Source of the DNA: Hydrangea macrophylla
Lineage: Eukaryota > Streptophyta > Magnoliopsida > Cornales > Hydrangeaceae
Assembly (NCBI GenBank): GCA_033977485.1
Contig: CM066995.1
Location: 44,451,736-44,515,735, forward strand
DNA length: 64,000 nt
Direction of reading: 5' to 3'
The position numbers and the translations under genes are program-made. Positions 44,566-54,871 of this stretch are shown piece by piece. The notes under the pieces were generated by a model that searched no databases, was not told where the DNA came from, and saw only the letters and a list, made by a program, of their open reading frames with translations. Numbering within the stretch: the stretch's first letter is position 1; every line of letters starts with the position of its first letter.

Positions 44566-44868
44566 GTTCGATCGATCGAACTTGTTTCGATCGATCGAAC
44601 ATTCTGTTCTCAATCGATCGAACTCGTTTCGATCGATCGAAGCCTTCTGGTGTTCGATCGATCGAATAGTGTTCGATCGATCGAGACAGATTCTCTGTCC
44701 AGGTGTTCTGTTCACAGTTGTAAGGGTTTTTTAAATTATACTTTAATCTTAAATTATTTCTGTAAAATTTTTAAATCATTCTGTGAAACAGAATGTTCAA
44801 GCGATTGAACAGTGTTCAATCGATCGAAGGTTCGAGCGATCGAACGGTCTTCGATCGATCGAACTGAG
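44566..44868 (+). repeat. TTCGATCGATCGAA arrays in the RNA leader
   Basis: Six copies lie at 44566-44690 and four more, partly decayed (TTCAAGCGATTGAA, TTCAATCGATCGAA), at 44793-44868. All are between the primer site and gag, so they are part of the genomic RNA and can pair with themselves or with another RNA copy. Confidence 0.88.
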
Positions 44869-46091
44869 ACAGAGAAGTAAGATGCTGTTTTAAGTTCTAA
44901 TTCAGTATGTAAAGTGTTTATATACTGTGTGAATCAATTAAGTGTTCCAATAGTTACATATATTTGTTATGTATGTGTGGATGCGTGTACGACTAACCCT
45001 TTTGCAGCAAAATTAGTCGCTATCTCCCATGGCACCAAGTCGTTTAAATATTTATATTTAAATTGTTTGAGATTGGTGCATGTTGTAATTTATTAATGGT
45101 TTGGTTTTAAGGCGTATGTAAAGGGCGCTGCGGCTTCAATCCTACGAAAAGGAAAGTCGCACCGGTTTCCATAGCCTTTTATTTCCTTTTTGCTATTTCT
45201 TTTTTCTAGATAAATTGTAAGCTTCAAAAGAAGCATAGGTCCAATGTAATAGAATTAGAAATTCCATGAAGATAGAGCAAGGAGCCGTTGTCCATAAAGA
45301 TGGAGCCGGAGGCGACCAAACCAAGAAGGTGGATCTATGGAAATAGAGCCATGAGAGATAGAGGCATTGTTTGAATGCCTATATTTCATTTTAGTTTTTT
45401 GTTTTATGTGCTTGTTTTGTGATTGGCGTATAATACATTGTTGCATGCACTTAAAATAAGTTTTCTAAAATAAAATTCAAAAACCGTTTTCAACACATTA
45501 GTAAACATTGGATGTTTATGGGTAGTGTGTGGAAACATTTTTCAAAAGCAAAATCCTTAATTTACTAAATCTAGTGGGAGAGGGTCTTATCATATAACAC
45601 CCACGATCTTCCATTAACGGTTCATTGTAAGATGAGTAGTGTATTCTGTGTCACCTCGCCAGGGGTGATCATTCCATACGGAGGGTACACTGCTCATTGG
45701 TTACTAGATGTGAACTTCCTATGGATAGGATCAATCAGACGTGTTAGAGGGTGACCACCACACGGAGGCGCTACTTGAGACGGTTGTGATTGGATCCTAG
45801 TTAATGGTACACACTAGCTAAGCTATGGATAAGGGATCCCACACGGGGCATTATTCAGAAACTTAGAGATCAAATAGGTTCGGGAGTCATGGCTATTTTG
45901 CAAGAGTTGCATAGCGGATAAGTCATGATAAATCGAAAGATCGAACATTGACCACCACACGGAGGCTTTATTCTTTCGTTTCGATATTCCGGCGACTTTG
46001 TTTTAAATAAGAGTTTTAAGGATTCTTTTATTTCAAACTATCAATTCTGATATCCATATTTATTTTGTTTGTTTGATTTTCAGTAATCATA
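44869..46091 (+). other. remaining leader of the young copia element
   Basis: 1.2 kb of non-coding leader. GACCACCACACGGAGG occurs twice (near 45748 and 45949), and a related CCCACACGGGG lies near 45838. No upstream ORF of note. Confidence 0.55.
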
Positions 46092-49000
46092 ATGTCTGGA
46101 TCTGCATTTAGTCCACTTGCCACCATACTCACTCAAAACAAGTTAACTGGAAATAACTACACTGAATGGAAACGTAACCTTGACATCGTTTTAACTGCGG
46201 AGGATCACATATATGTCCTCACCACCCCAAGCCCTGAAGAACCCGCGGCAAATGCTTCAGCAGCTGCCAGACGCGAGTTCGACAAATGGAAGAAGTCGAA
46301 TGGAATGGCCCGTTGTTACATTCTGGCCTCAATGGCTGGTGTGTTACAACACCAATTCCAATCGAACGATTCTGCCAGTGACATTATCACATCCCTGAAA
46401 AAGATGTTTGGGGAGCATGGCAGGCCTGCCAGACAGGTAGCCATGCAGAAGATAATGAGTGCAAAGATGTCGGAAGGTACTCCAGTCAAAGAACATGTTT
46501 TAAAAATGATTGGTTATTTAAACGAACTGGAGACCTTGGGAGCCAACATCGATGCACAGACCCAAGTTGATATGATCCTCAATTCCCTGTCGCCTTCATT
46601 CGCTCAATTTAAACTTAACTATAATATGAATCAAATGAATTTTTCAATGAGCGAATTGATGAGTTCTCTTTTGGCAGCGGAAGGGGTGATCAAACCTGGG
46701 GTCAACGTTTTGAACATTGAGAAAAGCGCTTCTTCTTCCCGATCTACACCGAAAGGTAAGAAAGGAAAGAAGAAGGCTGGCACTGGTGGTTCAAGTGTTG
46801 GACCAGTCCCTAAGATTGCAAAATCTAAGGGAAAAGGTAAGGGCAAAGGGAAGGTGGGTGGCCAAGGCAAAGGAAAGTGTTTCCAATGCGGTGAGAAGGG
46901 CCACTGGAAGAGGAACTGTCCAGAATTCTTAGCTACAAGAGTTCAAGGTATGATTGAATCACATGTGATTGAAGTAAGTTTTATTACGGATACTTCAAAC
47001 ACTTGGTGCATTGATTCTGGTGCGACTAACCATATCTGTAATTCATTGCAGGGGTTCAGATCAACCAGGAAATGCAGTGATGGGGAGATCGTGCTTACTC
47101 TAGGTTCTAGCGCAACCGTATCTGCGGTTGCTATAGGAGTCGTAGTTTTAGAATTTTCAGACAATAAAGTTTTGATTTTATCAGATGTACTTTACGTCCC
47201 TTTAATGAGACGTAATTTAATTTCAGTTTCTAATTTAACGAATAATGGTTATTCCTTTCATTTTGGAACTGAAGTTGTCATTAAAAGAAACAGTTCTTTT
47301 ATATGTTCTGGTGTTAAATCAAATGGTTTGTATGTGATTACTCCCAATATTTCAAAAGATTCTTGTTTGGAACTTAATAACTCAGTGGTAACTTTACCAT
47401 CTAAAAGAAAGGAACCTTCCACTAATCCAACAAGGCTTTGGCATATGAGGCTTGGCCATATCAATCTGAATAGGATTGGCAGACTAGTCAAAGAAGGGGT
47501 CTTAGGCGATTTGGTTCTCGAACCAATGGAAGTCTGCGAATCTTGTTTGGAGGGTAAGATGACCAAAAGGTCCTTTCCTGCAAAGGGCAATAGGACCAAT
47601 GCATTGTTGGAATTAGTTCATACTGATGTGTGTGGACCAATAAATATTAGAGCAAGGGGTGGTTATGAGTATTTCATAACATTTACCGATGACCACTCTA
47701 GGTATGGATATGTGTACCTAATGCAGCACAAGTCTGAAGCCTTTGAAAAGTTCAAAGAGTTTAGGGCTGAAGTGGAGAAGCAATCGGAGGCACATATCAA
47801 AGCCATTCGATCTGATCGAGGTGGCGAGTACCTCTCTAATGAGTTTATTGATCACCTCGTACAGAATGGGATTCTGTCACAGTTGACTGCACCTGGTACG
47901 CCTCAGCAGAACGGTGTAGCGGAGAGAAGGAATCGGACTCTTTTAGACATGACTAGGTCGATGATGAGTTATTCAGAGTTGCCGTTATTCCTTTGGGGTT
48001 ATGCTTTGGAAACCGCTGCATACATACTAAATCTAGTACCAAGCAAATCTGTTCCTAGGACACCACGAGAGATGTGGATTGGGCGCAAACCTTCTTTGCA
48101 ACATCTCCGGATATGGGGGTGTCCGGCACATGTGCTTAAAGGAAAGATGAGCAAGTTGGATTCTAGATCGGAAGTATGTTACTTTGTAGGGTATCCAAAG
48201 GGTACTTATGGATGGTATTTTTATGATCCAAGAGAACAGAAAGTGTTTGTTAGTACAAATGCTGTTTTCTTGGAGGATGATTATATCATGAACCATAAAC
48301 CTAAGGGAAGGATAGATCTTAGAGAGATAGAAGGAGAGCCCTCAGTCCAACCCGCAGTTGATAACGATGAAAATCAAGAAAATACCACTTCTTCACCCAT
48401 TTTCGCACCGGTACCTCATCGTAGTGGGAGGATTATCAGCCAGCCTGATAGATACATGTTCTTAGGAGAAGTTTTTGAAGCTGTCTCCATAGAATCTGAA
48501 TCTGATCCTACCACTTACGAAGAGGCAATGGCTGATGTTGATTCAGCTCATTGGATTAAAGCTATGAAGGCTGAATTGGAATCTATGGATTCCAATCAGG
48601 TCTGGGATCTTGTAGAACTTCCAGCCAATATTAAACCCATTGGCTGCAAGTGGGTCTATAAGAGGAAAAGAGGATCTGATGGAAAGGTTGAGACCTTTAA
48701 GGCAAGGCTTGTGGCGAAAGGCTATACTCAGAGGGAGGGCATTGACTATGAGGAAACCTTCTCGCCGGTAGCCATGCTCAAGTCCATCAGAATACTCTTA
48801 TCCATTGCTGCATGCCTAGATTATGAAATCTGGCAGATGGACGTCAAGACTGCATTCTTGAATGGCAATCTTGAGGAGGACATCTATATGTAACAACCAG
48901 AAGGGTTCATAGCTGGTCGGAAAGGTAACTTGGTATGCAAGTTGCAAAAGTCCATTTATGGGCTTAAGCAGGCATCCAGAAGTTGGAACATCCGATTTGA

Positions 49001-50081
49001 CCAAGCGGTCAAGTCGTTTGGTTTCATACAGAATCTGGATGAGCCTTGTGTATACAAGAAATGTAAAGGGAAAGTAGTGGCTTTTCTTGTGCTTTACGTT
49101 GACGACATTCTACTCATTGGGAATGATGTAGTGGCGCTGTCAACGGTCAAGGTTTGACTAGCTAGTACTTTCGATATGAAGGATCTAGGAGAGGCGAGCT
49201 ATATTCTTGGGATAAAGCTCTTTCGGGATCGCAAGCGAAAGATAATGGGATTATCTCAAGCTGGTTATATCGAGAAAGTGCTAACTAGGTTTTCAATGGA
49301 TAATTCGAAGAAAGGTTTGTTACCTTTCAGGCATGGTTTAGCGTTCTCCAAGGACCAGTGTCCAAAGACACAAGAGGAGAGGAATCGCATGGCAGGAATT
49401 CCCTATGCCTCGGCAGTGGGAAGTCTCATGTATGCGATGTTATGCACTAGACCAGATATCTGCTTTGCCGTTGGCATGGTTAGCAGGTATCAATCGAATC
49501 CTGGTCCAGAACACTGGACAGCCGTTAAGCACATTCTTAAGTACTTGAGAAGAACTAAAGATTACATGCTTATGTACGGCGGTAGTGAGTTAATTCCAGT
49601 AGGATACACTGACTCGGACTTTATGTCAGATAAAGATTCGAGAAAGTCGACATCCAGAAATCTCTTTACCTTGGGAGGTGGTGCTGTTAGTTGGAGGAGC
49701 ATTAAGCAGAAATGCATTGCAGACTCAACTACAGAAGCTGAGTATGTGGCTGCTTGTGAAGTCGCAAAGGAAGCTGTTTGGCTCAAGAAGTTCCTTATGG
49801 AACTCGAGATGGTACCAGCGTCGCTGTCACCTATTACGCTATACTGCGATAATAGTGGGGCAGTGGCTCAGTCCAAGGAGCCAAGGAACCACGGGAAGGG
49901 AAAGCACGTAGAGCGGAAATATCACCTAATCCGAGATATAGTTCAACGTGGAGATGTGACTGTCACCAAGATTGCCACCGCTGACAATCTTGCTGATCCG
50001 TTTGCAAAGGCCTTACCACAGAAGGTCTTTGATCGTCATCTAGATAGTCTAGGTCTTAGATGTAGTTCTGAATGGTTGTGA
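46092..50081 (+). pseudogene. copia Gag-Pol polyprotein, two nonsense codons
   Basis: It starts at the ATG at 46092 ([10 protein letters not shown]) and ends at TGA 50079. One frame holds all domains. Gag occupies residues 1-280 with zinc knuckle [14 protein letters not shown] at 263. Protease is [10 protein letters not shown] at 305 (Asp308). GAG-pre-integrase is LWHMRLGH at 449. Integrase Asp512, Asp575 and Glu611 give the DD35E spacing. RT begins about 830 and has YVDD at 1002 (Asp1004, Asp1005). RNase H has GYTDSDF at 1172, and YCDNSGAVA and AEYVAACE are also present. Breaks: TAA at codon 934 (48891), before the QPEGF motif, and TGA at codon 1022 (49155), where relatives have Trp. No frameshift was seen. 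Gag, protease and integrase lie before the first stop and could be made, but RT and RNase H could not. Confidence 0.95.
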
Positions 50082-50082
50082 G

Positions 50083-50096
50083 TGCAAGTGGGAGTT
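50083..50096 (+). other. polypurine tract of the young copia element
   Basis: GTGCAAGTGGGAGT lies directly before the 3' LTR. Confidence 0.8.
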
Positions 50097-51557
50097 TGTT
50101 GGGTTTGTGCCCTCAAACCATTACTTTATGTATGAGACATTAGCATTATAATATATGGATATCAGCTTTACATTTCATTGTGTATGTTTCTTTCATGAGA
50201 TGATTGTTTTATCCTTAAGTATCATAGTAAGCAATTCGTGTGTGTATGAGATACACACAAGTGAGATACGAATTACTATTCTTTGATACTTAGAGTATGT
50301 CATAGTGGATGATGAGACTGGATACCTCATCAGGTCTACACTGTAGCATAATTAACTACCATTGGATGGAGTGATTAATCTCAATCACTAGAGTGTAGCT
50401 CTTAGTTGATATGCTAGTGCTTATAGTGCATTGACGGACCTGAGCTTTCCTATTGACGCTTAAGGCTGTCAACAGTCAATAGGAACTCATAACTTGTATA
50501 AGGTACGTGTTCTCAATCTTGAGATGATTATGAACACAGACTATGGATATGGCTGATTTGACTTACCAATCAGTGAGGTCTATAGAAGATCAACACCTGG
50601 GTATCTTGGGTATGTCATGTCCATAGGGTTGTGAACATATATTGTCAAGATAGAATCTACCCTCTGATTCAGAGTAAGCATTCCCTTGAGAATGTCACCA
50701 AGTTGATTACTGAGTACTGCAGTCTTGTTGATAAGAGTTATCAACATGTTTGGTAATCATGAGTAGTGAATGGGACTCAAGGAATACAAGAAGTAATCAT
50801 GATTCAGGTTGACAGTAACAGTTATCCGACTACTTGAATATGATTACGAATGCTGACGGTAGAGGGACATTAGTACACCATACAAGTCTAGTTATCGCTT
50901 CGGATATGTTCTTTTGCGTTGGAGTTCAGTTATCGTTTTATAGTGGAATAAACGTTAACTGACCAGTTAGTTAGTTTGCTGATCAAAGAGTTTGGTCATG
51001 GTAATTAACAAACTGGTCTGAGCCAACAATAAAGAGCCTAGGAGGTCCCACTCTTAGCTCCGCTAGGATGCTTGGAAAGACACTTGAGGAAGCTGTTAAG
51101 ACAGGTTCGATCGATCGAAACGAGTTCGATCGATTGAAGTCAGAAGGTTCGAGCGATCGAAGTCACTTCGATCGATCGAAGTCTAGGTCGGTTCTGGAAA
51201 TCTATAAATAGGGCAGCTGCGTTCTGGAAGTAAGTGATCGTCGTTTTTATACGCAGAAGCTGCAGAAACTATCATAGTCTTCCCAAAACCTTCCTATCCT
51301 TTCTATTAGGGTTCCCACCAACCCTAGTCTTTCCGGCAGGCATCCGCAGGAGTCATAAGGGTGAAGATCATCTAGTGGAGGCTGCTGAAAGTTAAAGTTT
51401 CAGAATTGGGTTCAAGACACTAAGGTATAATTCTTGCACCCCCTTGTACGCATCTATGGAATTGACGAGTAGTAGATCCTGGAATACCAAAAGTTTTATA
51501 ACTTAACCTATTTCCGCTGCGCGTTTAAACTCTAACTTTAAACCACTTTTTCCTTCA
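50097..51557 (+). repeat. 3' LTR of the young copia element
   Basis: It has the same length as the 5' LTR. Differences seen by eye include CACAGTGG/CATAGTGG, GCTGCTTTG/GCTGATTTG, GAAATAATC/GAAGTAATC, TATCTGAC/TATCCGAC and CTACCTGAA/CTACTTGAA. A palindrome array lies at 51105-51182 and a TATA box at about 51203. The TSD CTGGT follows at 51558. Confidence 0.95.
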
Positions 51558-51599
51558 CTGGTTTCCTTGTGGCTGGCTTTACCGGGCTTATGGCAGAGG

Positions 51600-53062
51600 G
51601 AATCATAACTGATGTTGTCAATATCAAGATATAAAAAGTGTTCTTTACTTTTCAAAAGATTTGCAGTGTGGAAGTAAAGGTCGAACCCACAGAGATTGAT
51701 TAACTACCGCGTTTTAATCTTAAAACCTAAATCTAATTAATTATAAAAATGGATTTTGATTTGAATTTAATTAAACTAATAACAATAAAAATAAATCTAA
51801 ACTATGAAAGCAATTAAAGTTGTTTTAAATAATGTTTAAGGGAACCTAGGATTGCAAATCCACCACTAGCTTCATAATAGGAACATTTATGAATTACTTT
51901 AGCTTATTACATTGGATGATAATGGGGAATTGTAGCTACAAGCCCAATTCCTCCGACAAGAAGATATTCATGGTTCAAGCACCAACATAATCCATCTTCG
52001 GTTAGCACGAATTATCCCACACTAAACTAGGGTTGTGATCTAATTCGTCTAACCTAGGCATGGACTATTCGGATACTTGATAGCACAAATCAATAAAGCA
52101 CCATCACATGTAAACAATCTAAACAAGCACAGCAAGAATAGATCGTTTAGCACATCACAGTCAAAATAGATCTAAGACAAGAATAAATTCTGAAAGTAAT
52201 GATTTAATCAATAGAAGTACGATTTATTTATAAAAATCCTCTAAACATGTGACTGTCATCCATACATAATAAAACTAAAATAAAAACATAAATAAAACCC
52301 TATTACTCGTCTAGGGCTTCATTGAAACCCTAGATCTATGATCTAGCCGTCCATGGAAGTGATGGATGGCAAGTAGTTAATGGAGTAGGCCATAGAAACC
52401 CTTGGTCTTCTTCTTCTTCTCCTTGCTTCCCTCCCTTCAATGGCTGGAAGTATGGTTGTAGAATGTGTGTATATTAATTGTTAACAATGTCTCACCCTTT
52501 AATTGTAATAAAATATGGTATATATAGATTTACAACAAGTTTTGGAAGCCTTCCTAACCCGAAACAAACTGAAACTGATGTAATTTACAGTCTAGACGTC
52601 GTTCAGCAGTTTCGTTTGCACAGGAGTCTTCAGTATACTGAAATACGCAACTTTAATTTTTACACATATCGCGTGAGCGGGTCGCGCGAGCGCGACATTT
52701 GGTACCTCGCGCGCGCGGATCGCGCGATCGATTCTGGGACTTTCGCGCGAGCGGATCGCGCGAGCGGGTCCCGCGAGCGCGACATTTGGTACCTCGCGCG
52801 CGTGGATTGCGCGAGCGATTCTGGGACTTTCGCGCGAGCGGATCGCGCGAGCGATATCTGGATTTCCGCGCCCACGGGTTGCGCGCGCGAACTGGCTTTT
52901 TCAGCTTCTTTTCTTATGCTTTTTCACCCTGCTTAACCTGGTTTAGGTGATTTCTTCCAAATCCTGTCAGAAAATAGAAAACGAAGTAAAAATATACAAA
53001 AACAGGATAAAAAATACTAACAAATGTGAATTAAGGCGTATACTTAGGATTAGTTCTCTCCC
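51600..53062. mobile_element. non-coding insertion of unclear class in the PMD gene
   Basis: PMD-like coding sequence stops shortly after 51600 and resumes near 53065. The 1.4-1.5 kb between is AT-rich and non-coding, apart from a CpG-rich array (52672-52890). TCAATA occurs at both borders (about 51621 and 53065) and could be a TSD. The reverse complement of the left part (CAATCTCTGTGGGTTCGACC) looks like the leader of some plant retroelements, so it may be a minus-strand LARD-like piece. Ends and class are not certain, and part of the stretch could be an intron. Confidence 0.45.
52672..52890 (+). repeat. CpG-rich palindromic array, about 105-bp tandem unit
   Basis: The unit GCGACATTTGGTACCTCGCG followed by ATTCTGGGACTTTCGCGCGAG words occurs twice and is then partly repeated. 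It contains TCGCGCGAGCGGATCGCGCG, the reverse complement of the core found in the solo LTR near 4656. Arg/Ser-rich open frames on both strands are translations of it. Confidence 0.85.
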
Positions 53063-54525
53063 GATCAATAACCTGAACGATTCCCAGCTTTTGAGGGTGT
53101 ATCTTCTGTATGTCCTTGGCTGCTCGATCTTTGCGACGCAGAACGACCGGGTGAACTTGAAACTTCTTTCTTGCCTAGCAACCATCGATGAGATCCCTTC
53201 TTACGACTGGGGCGGTGCTGCCTTGGCCTCATCTTTACAAGCACATGGGTGAGGTTTCCCGAGGTGATGTTAAATCGACAGGGGGATTTTGGCGAGGTTG
53301 GGTGGTATGTGCTGCATCTTGCTTTATATTCTGATTTTTCAGTTTCTGTTCTTTTTCTGATTTTCTCCTTTGTCTGTGCAGCTTTGGAGCTTTGAGTACT
53401 TGAAAATGTTGGCTCCCTCCCCTGCGGATGAATCAGGCGAAGACGAGGATGGCATGGCTTCTGTGCCTTTGTTCCCACGAGGCTTGAAATGGCGGAGGGA
53501 TGTTGTCGGGGTGAAGAGTGGGGCCCACTGGATTGTTTTGCTCAGAAACTTTCTAATCGGATTGACGGCTGCTAATGTTGATTGGACGCCTTGGGAGCGT
53601 GTTGCCTATGCCGCCCCTGAGGAGATACAAGCGGTCAAACCTCTTTCCTCTTGCCGACTTTTGATGGAGAGTACCGAGTACAGGCAGTGGTTCCTTGGTG
53701 AGCGAGTGTCTCGGCAGGTGGTTGGTAGTTCCAGGTATCGGGTCCCTCATAATCCCCCTGCGATGGATGCTAGTGACCTTTCTGGTGATGCTCTGCTGGC
53801 GGCCTTGGTTGGCACCGATATTTGGGACCATTTTCTCTCTAAGACCGGTTACGAGGCTTACCGTGGTCGTTTCCTGATGCCCAACTTCCCACTCCTGGAG
53901 GTGAGTTTTATGTTTTTGTTTTTATCCATTGCCTATGTTTTTTATTTATCTTTTCTTAACTTGTTTTGTGCCCATAGCTCCGCGAGATGTACAGGAGACA
54001 GGCTCCTCCGGCTTCTGATCCTATCCCTCCTTGGGATTGGACCGTCAACGTTCTAGGCGCTGATGGCACTCCCCAAGTGATGGAGGTGCCACGAGTCACA
54101 CGCGGGTACCCTACTCAGCCAGCGGGCGTCCTCAACGTTCCTTGGAGTTACGCTGAGGAGGGTCACGCCTTGGCGGCTAGCCTACGGTCCTTGGTCCTCA
54201 CACGAGACCACCGGGTATGTCCTTTATTTTTGCACTCCTTAAGGTTATGAGGTCCTAATCCTGGATTTTACCCTTTGACAGATGGATGGCATGCGGCAAT
54301 TTGCCGCCAATCAGATGGCGTCTTTGGTAGGCTTCTGACTTGACTCTGTTTTTGTATTTTTTGTTGTTTTCCTACTGATTGCCTTTATTTTATTGGTGTG
54401 TGCAGTACCGTGGAGGCGGAGCTGGCTCATCGAGGACCGGTCCGAGGTGCAGAAATGGTAGGAGGAGACCGTCGCCGATATACACTCTGGGCGGTCCGAC
54501 AGAGGACGAAGAAGAGGAGGACTGA

Positions 54526-54871
54526 GGCCTCCCCCCAAGCGGGAATTTTATTCTATTTTCTTTTTATGTTTTCGATCGGTTTGTACTGGTGATGTGACTA
54601 TTTGGACAGTGTAGGATGATGTGTGGAGTAGTTTGTGACCTTTGACAAATTATTATGATGTTTTGCCTTTTAGGCCGGATAGCTTCCGGTTTGGAGGCGC
54701 CGTTGTGTGCTTGTTTTAGTTGATGATGATACATGCGCACTGTGATTGTTGGGTGTTACTGCAATGGGCAGTTTTGTAATAGTGAGTGTTTTTGCCTTAC
54801 AGGTGGGATAGTCCGTGAAACGGGGAGGTGCTGCCGAAATTTCGAATCTTCCTAGAGCCGCGACCGAAAAC
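54526..54871 (+). other. spacer between PMD remnant and DUF7745-like ORF
   Basis: No coding domain. An acceptor-like TTTTTGCCTTACAG ends at 54802, so the next ORF could begin in an exon that starts at 54803 rather than at its ATG. Confidence 0.4.

Larger units (their letters stand above)
42935..51557 (+). mobile_element. young, nearly intact Ty1/copia retrotransposon, 8.6 kb
   Basis: It has two 1461-bp LTRs (I count about seven differences by eye), a 5-bp TSD CTGGT, a primer site, one Gag-Pol frame of 1329 codons broken only by two stop codons, and a polypurine tract. It lies inside the PMD gene and interrupts its conserved domain. With so little LTR divergence, insertion is recent: about 0.2 million years if 1.3e-8 substitutions per site per year is assumed. 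It may still be mobilised by proteins from sister copies, since its cis-acting parts look whole. Confidence 0.95.
42276..54525 (+). pseudogene. plant mobile domain (PMD, aminotransferase-like) gene, split by two insertions
   Basis: Exon order is inferred from splice signals. First: ATG 42276 with a Lys/Arg-rich start, following a T-rich acceptor at 42271. Second: 42572-42934, with RWWDTTNTFHLPFGEMTMTP, the PMD core, near 42745. Then the copia insertion, a short remnant 51558-51600, an unclassified insertion, then 53065-53248 (LLRVYLLYVLGCSIF and YDWGGAALA, PMD core), 53382-53900, 53978-54214, 54282-54326 and 54406-54525 (TGA). The last three junctions keep frame. Besides the insertions, the domain changes frame near 42671-42674, best explained by one lost base, and a stop sits at 42411. 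PMD proteins of the MAIN/MAIL type act in the nucleus in genome maintenance and silencing, but many PMD copies travel with transposons. This copy is dead. Confidence 0.82.

Noticed and set aside
52478..52950. Open frames of 152, 83 and 71 codons
   Set aside because: All run through the CpG-rich array and share no frame-specific conservation.
51600..53062. Helitron
   Set aside because: Although the left border could start with TC, no CTRR end with an upstream hairpin was found on either strand.
54815..54871. GTG start for the DUF7745-like ORF
   Set aside because: Plant nuclear genes rarely use GTG. Either the ATG at 54872 or a splice junction at 54802 is more likely.
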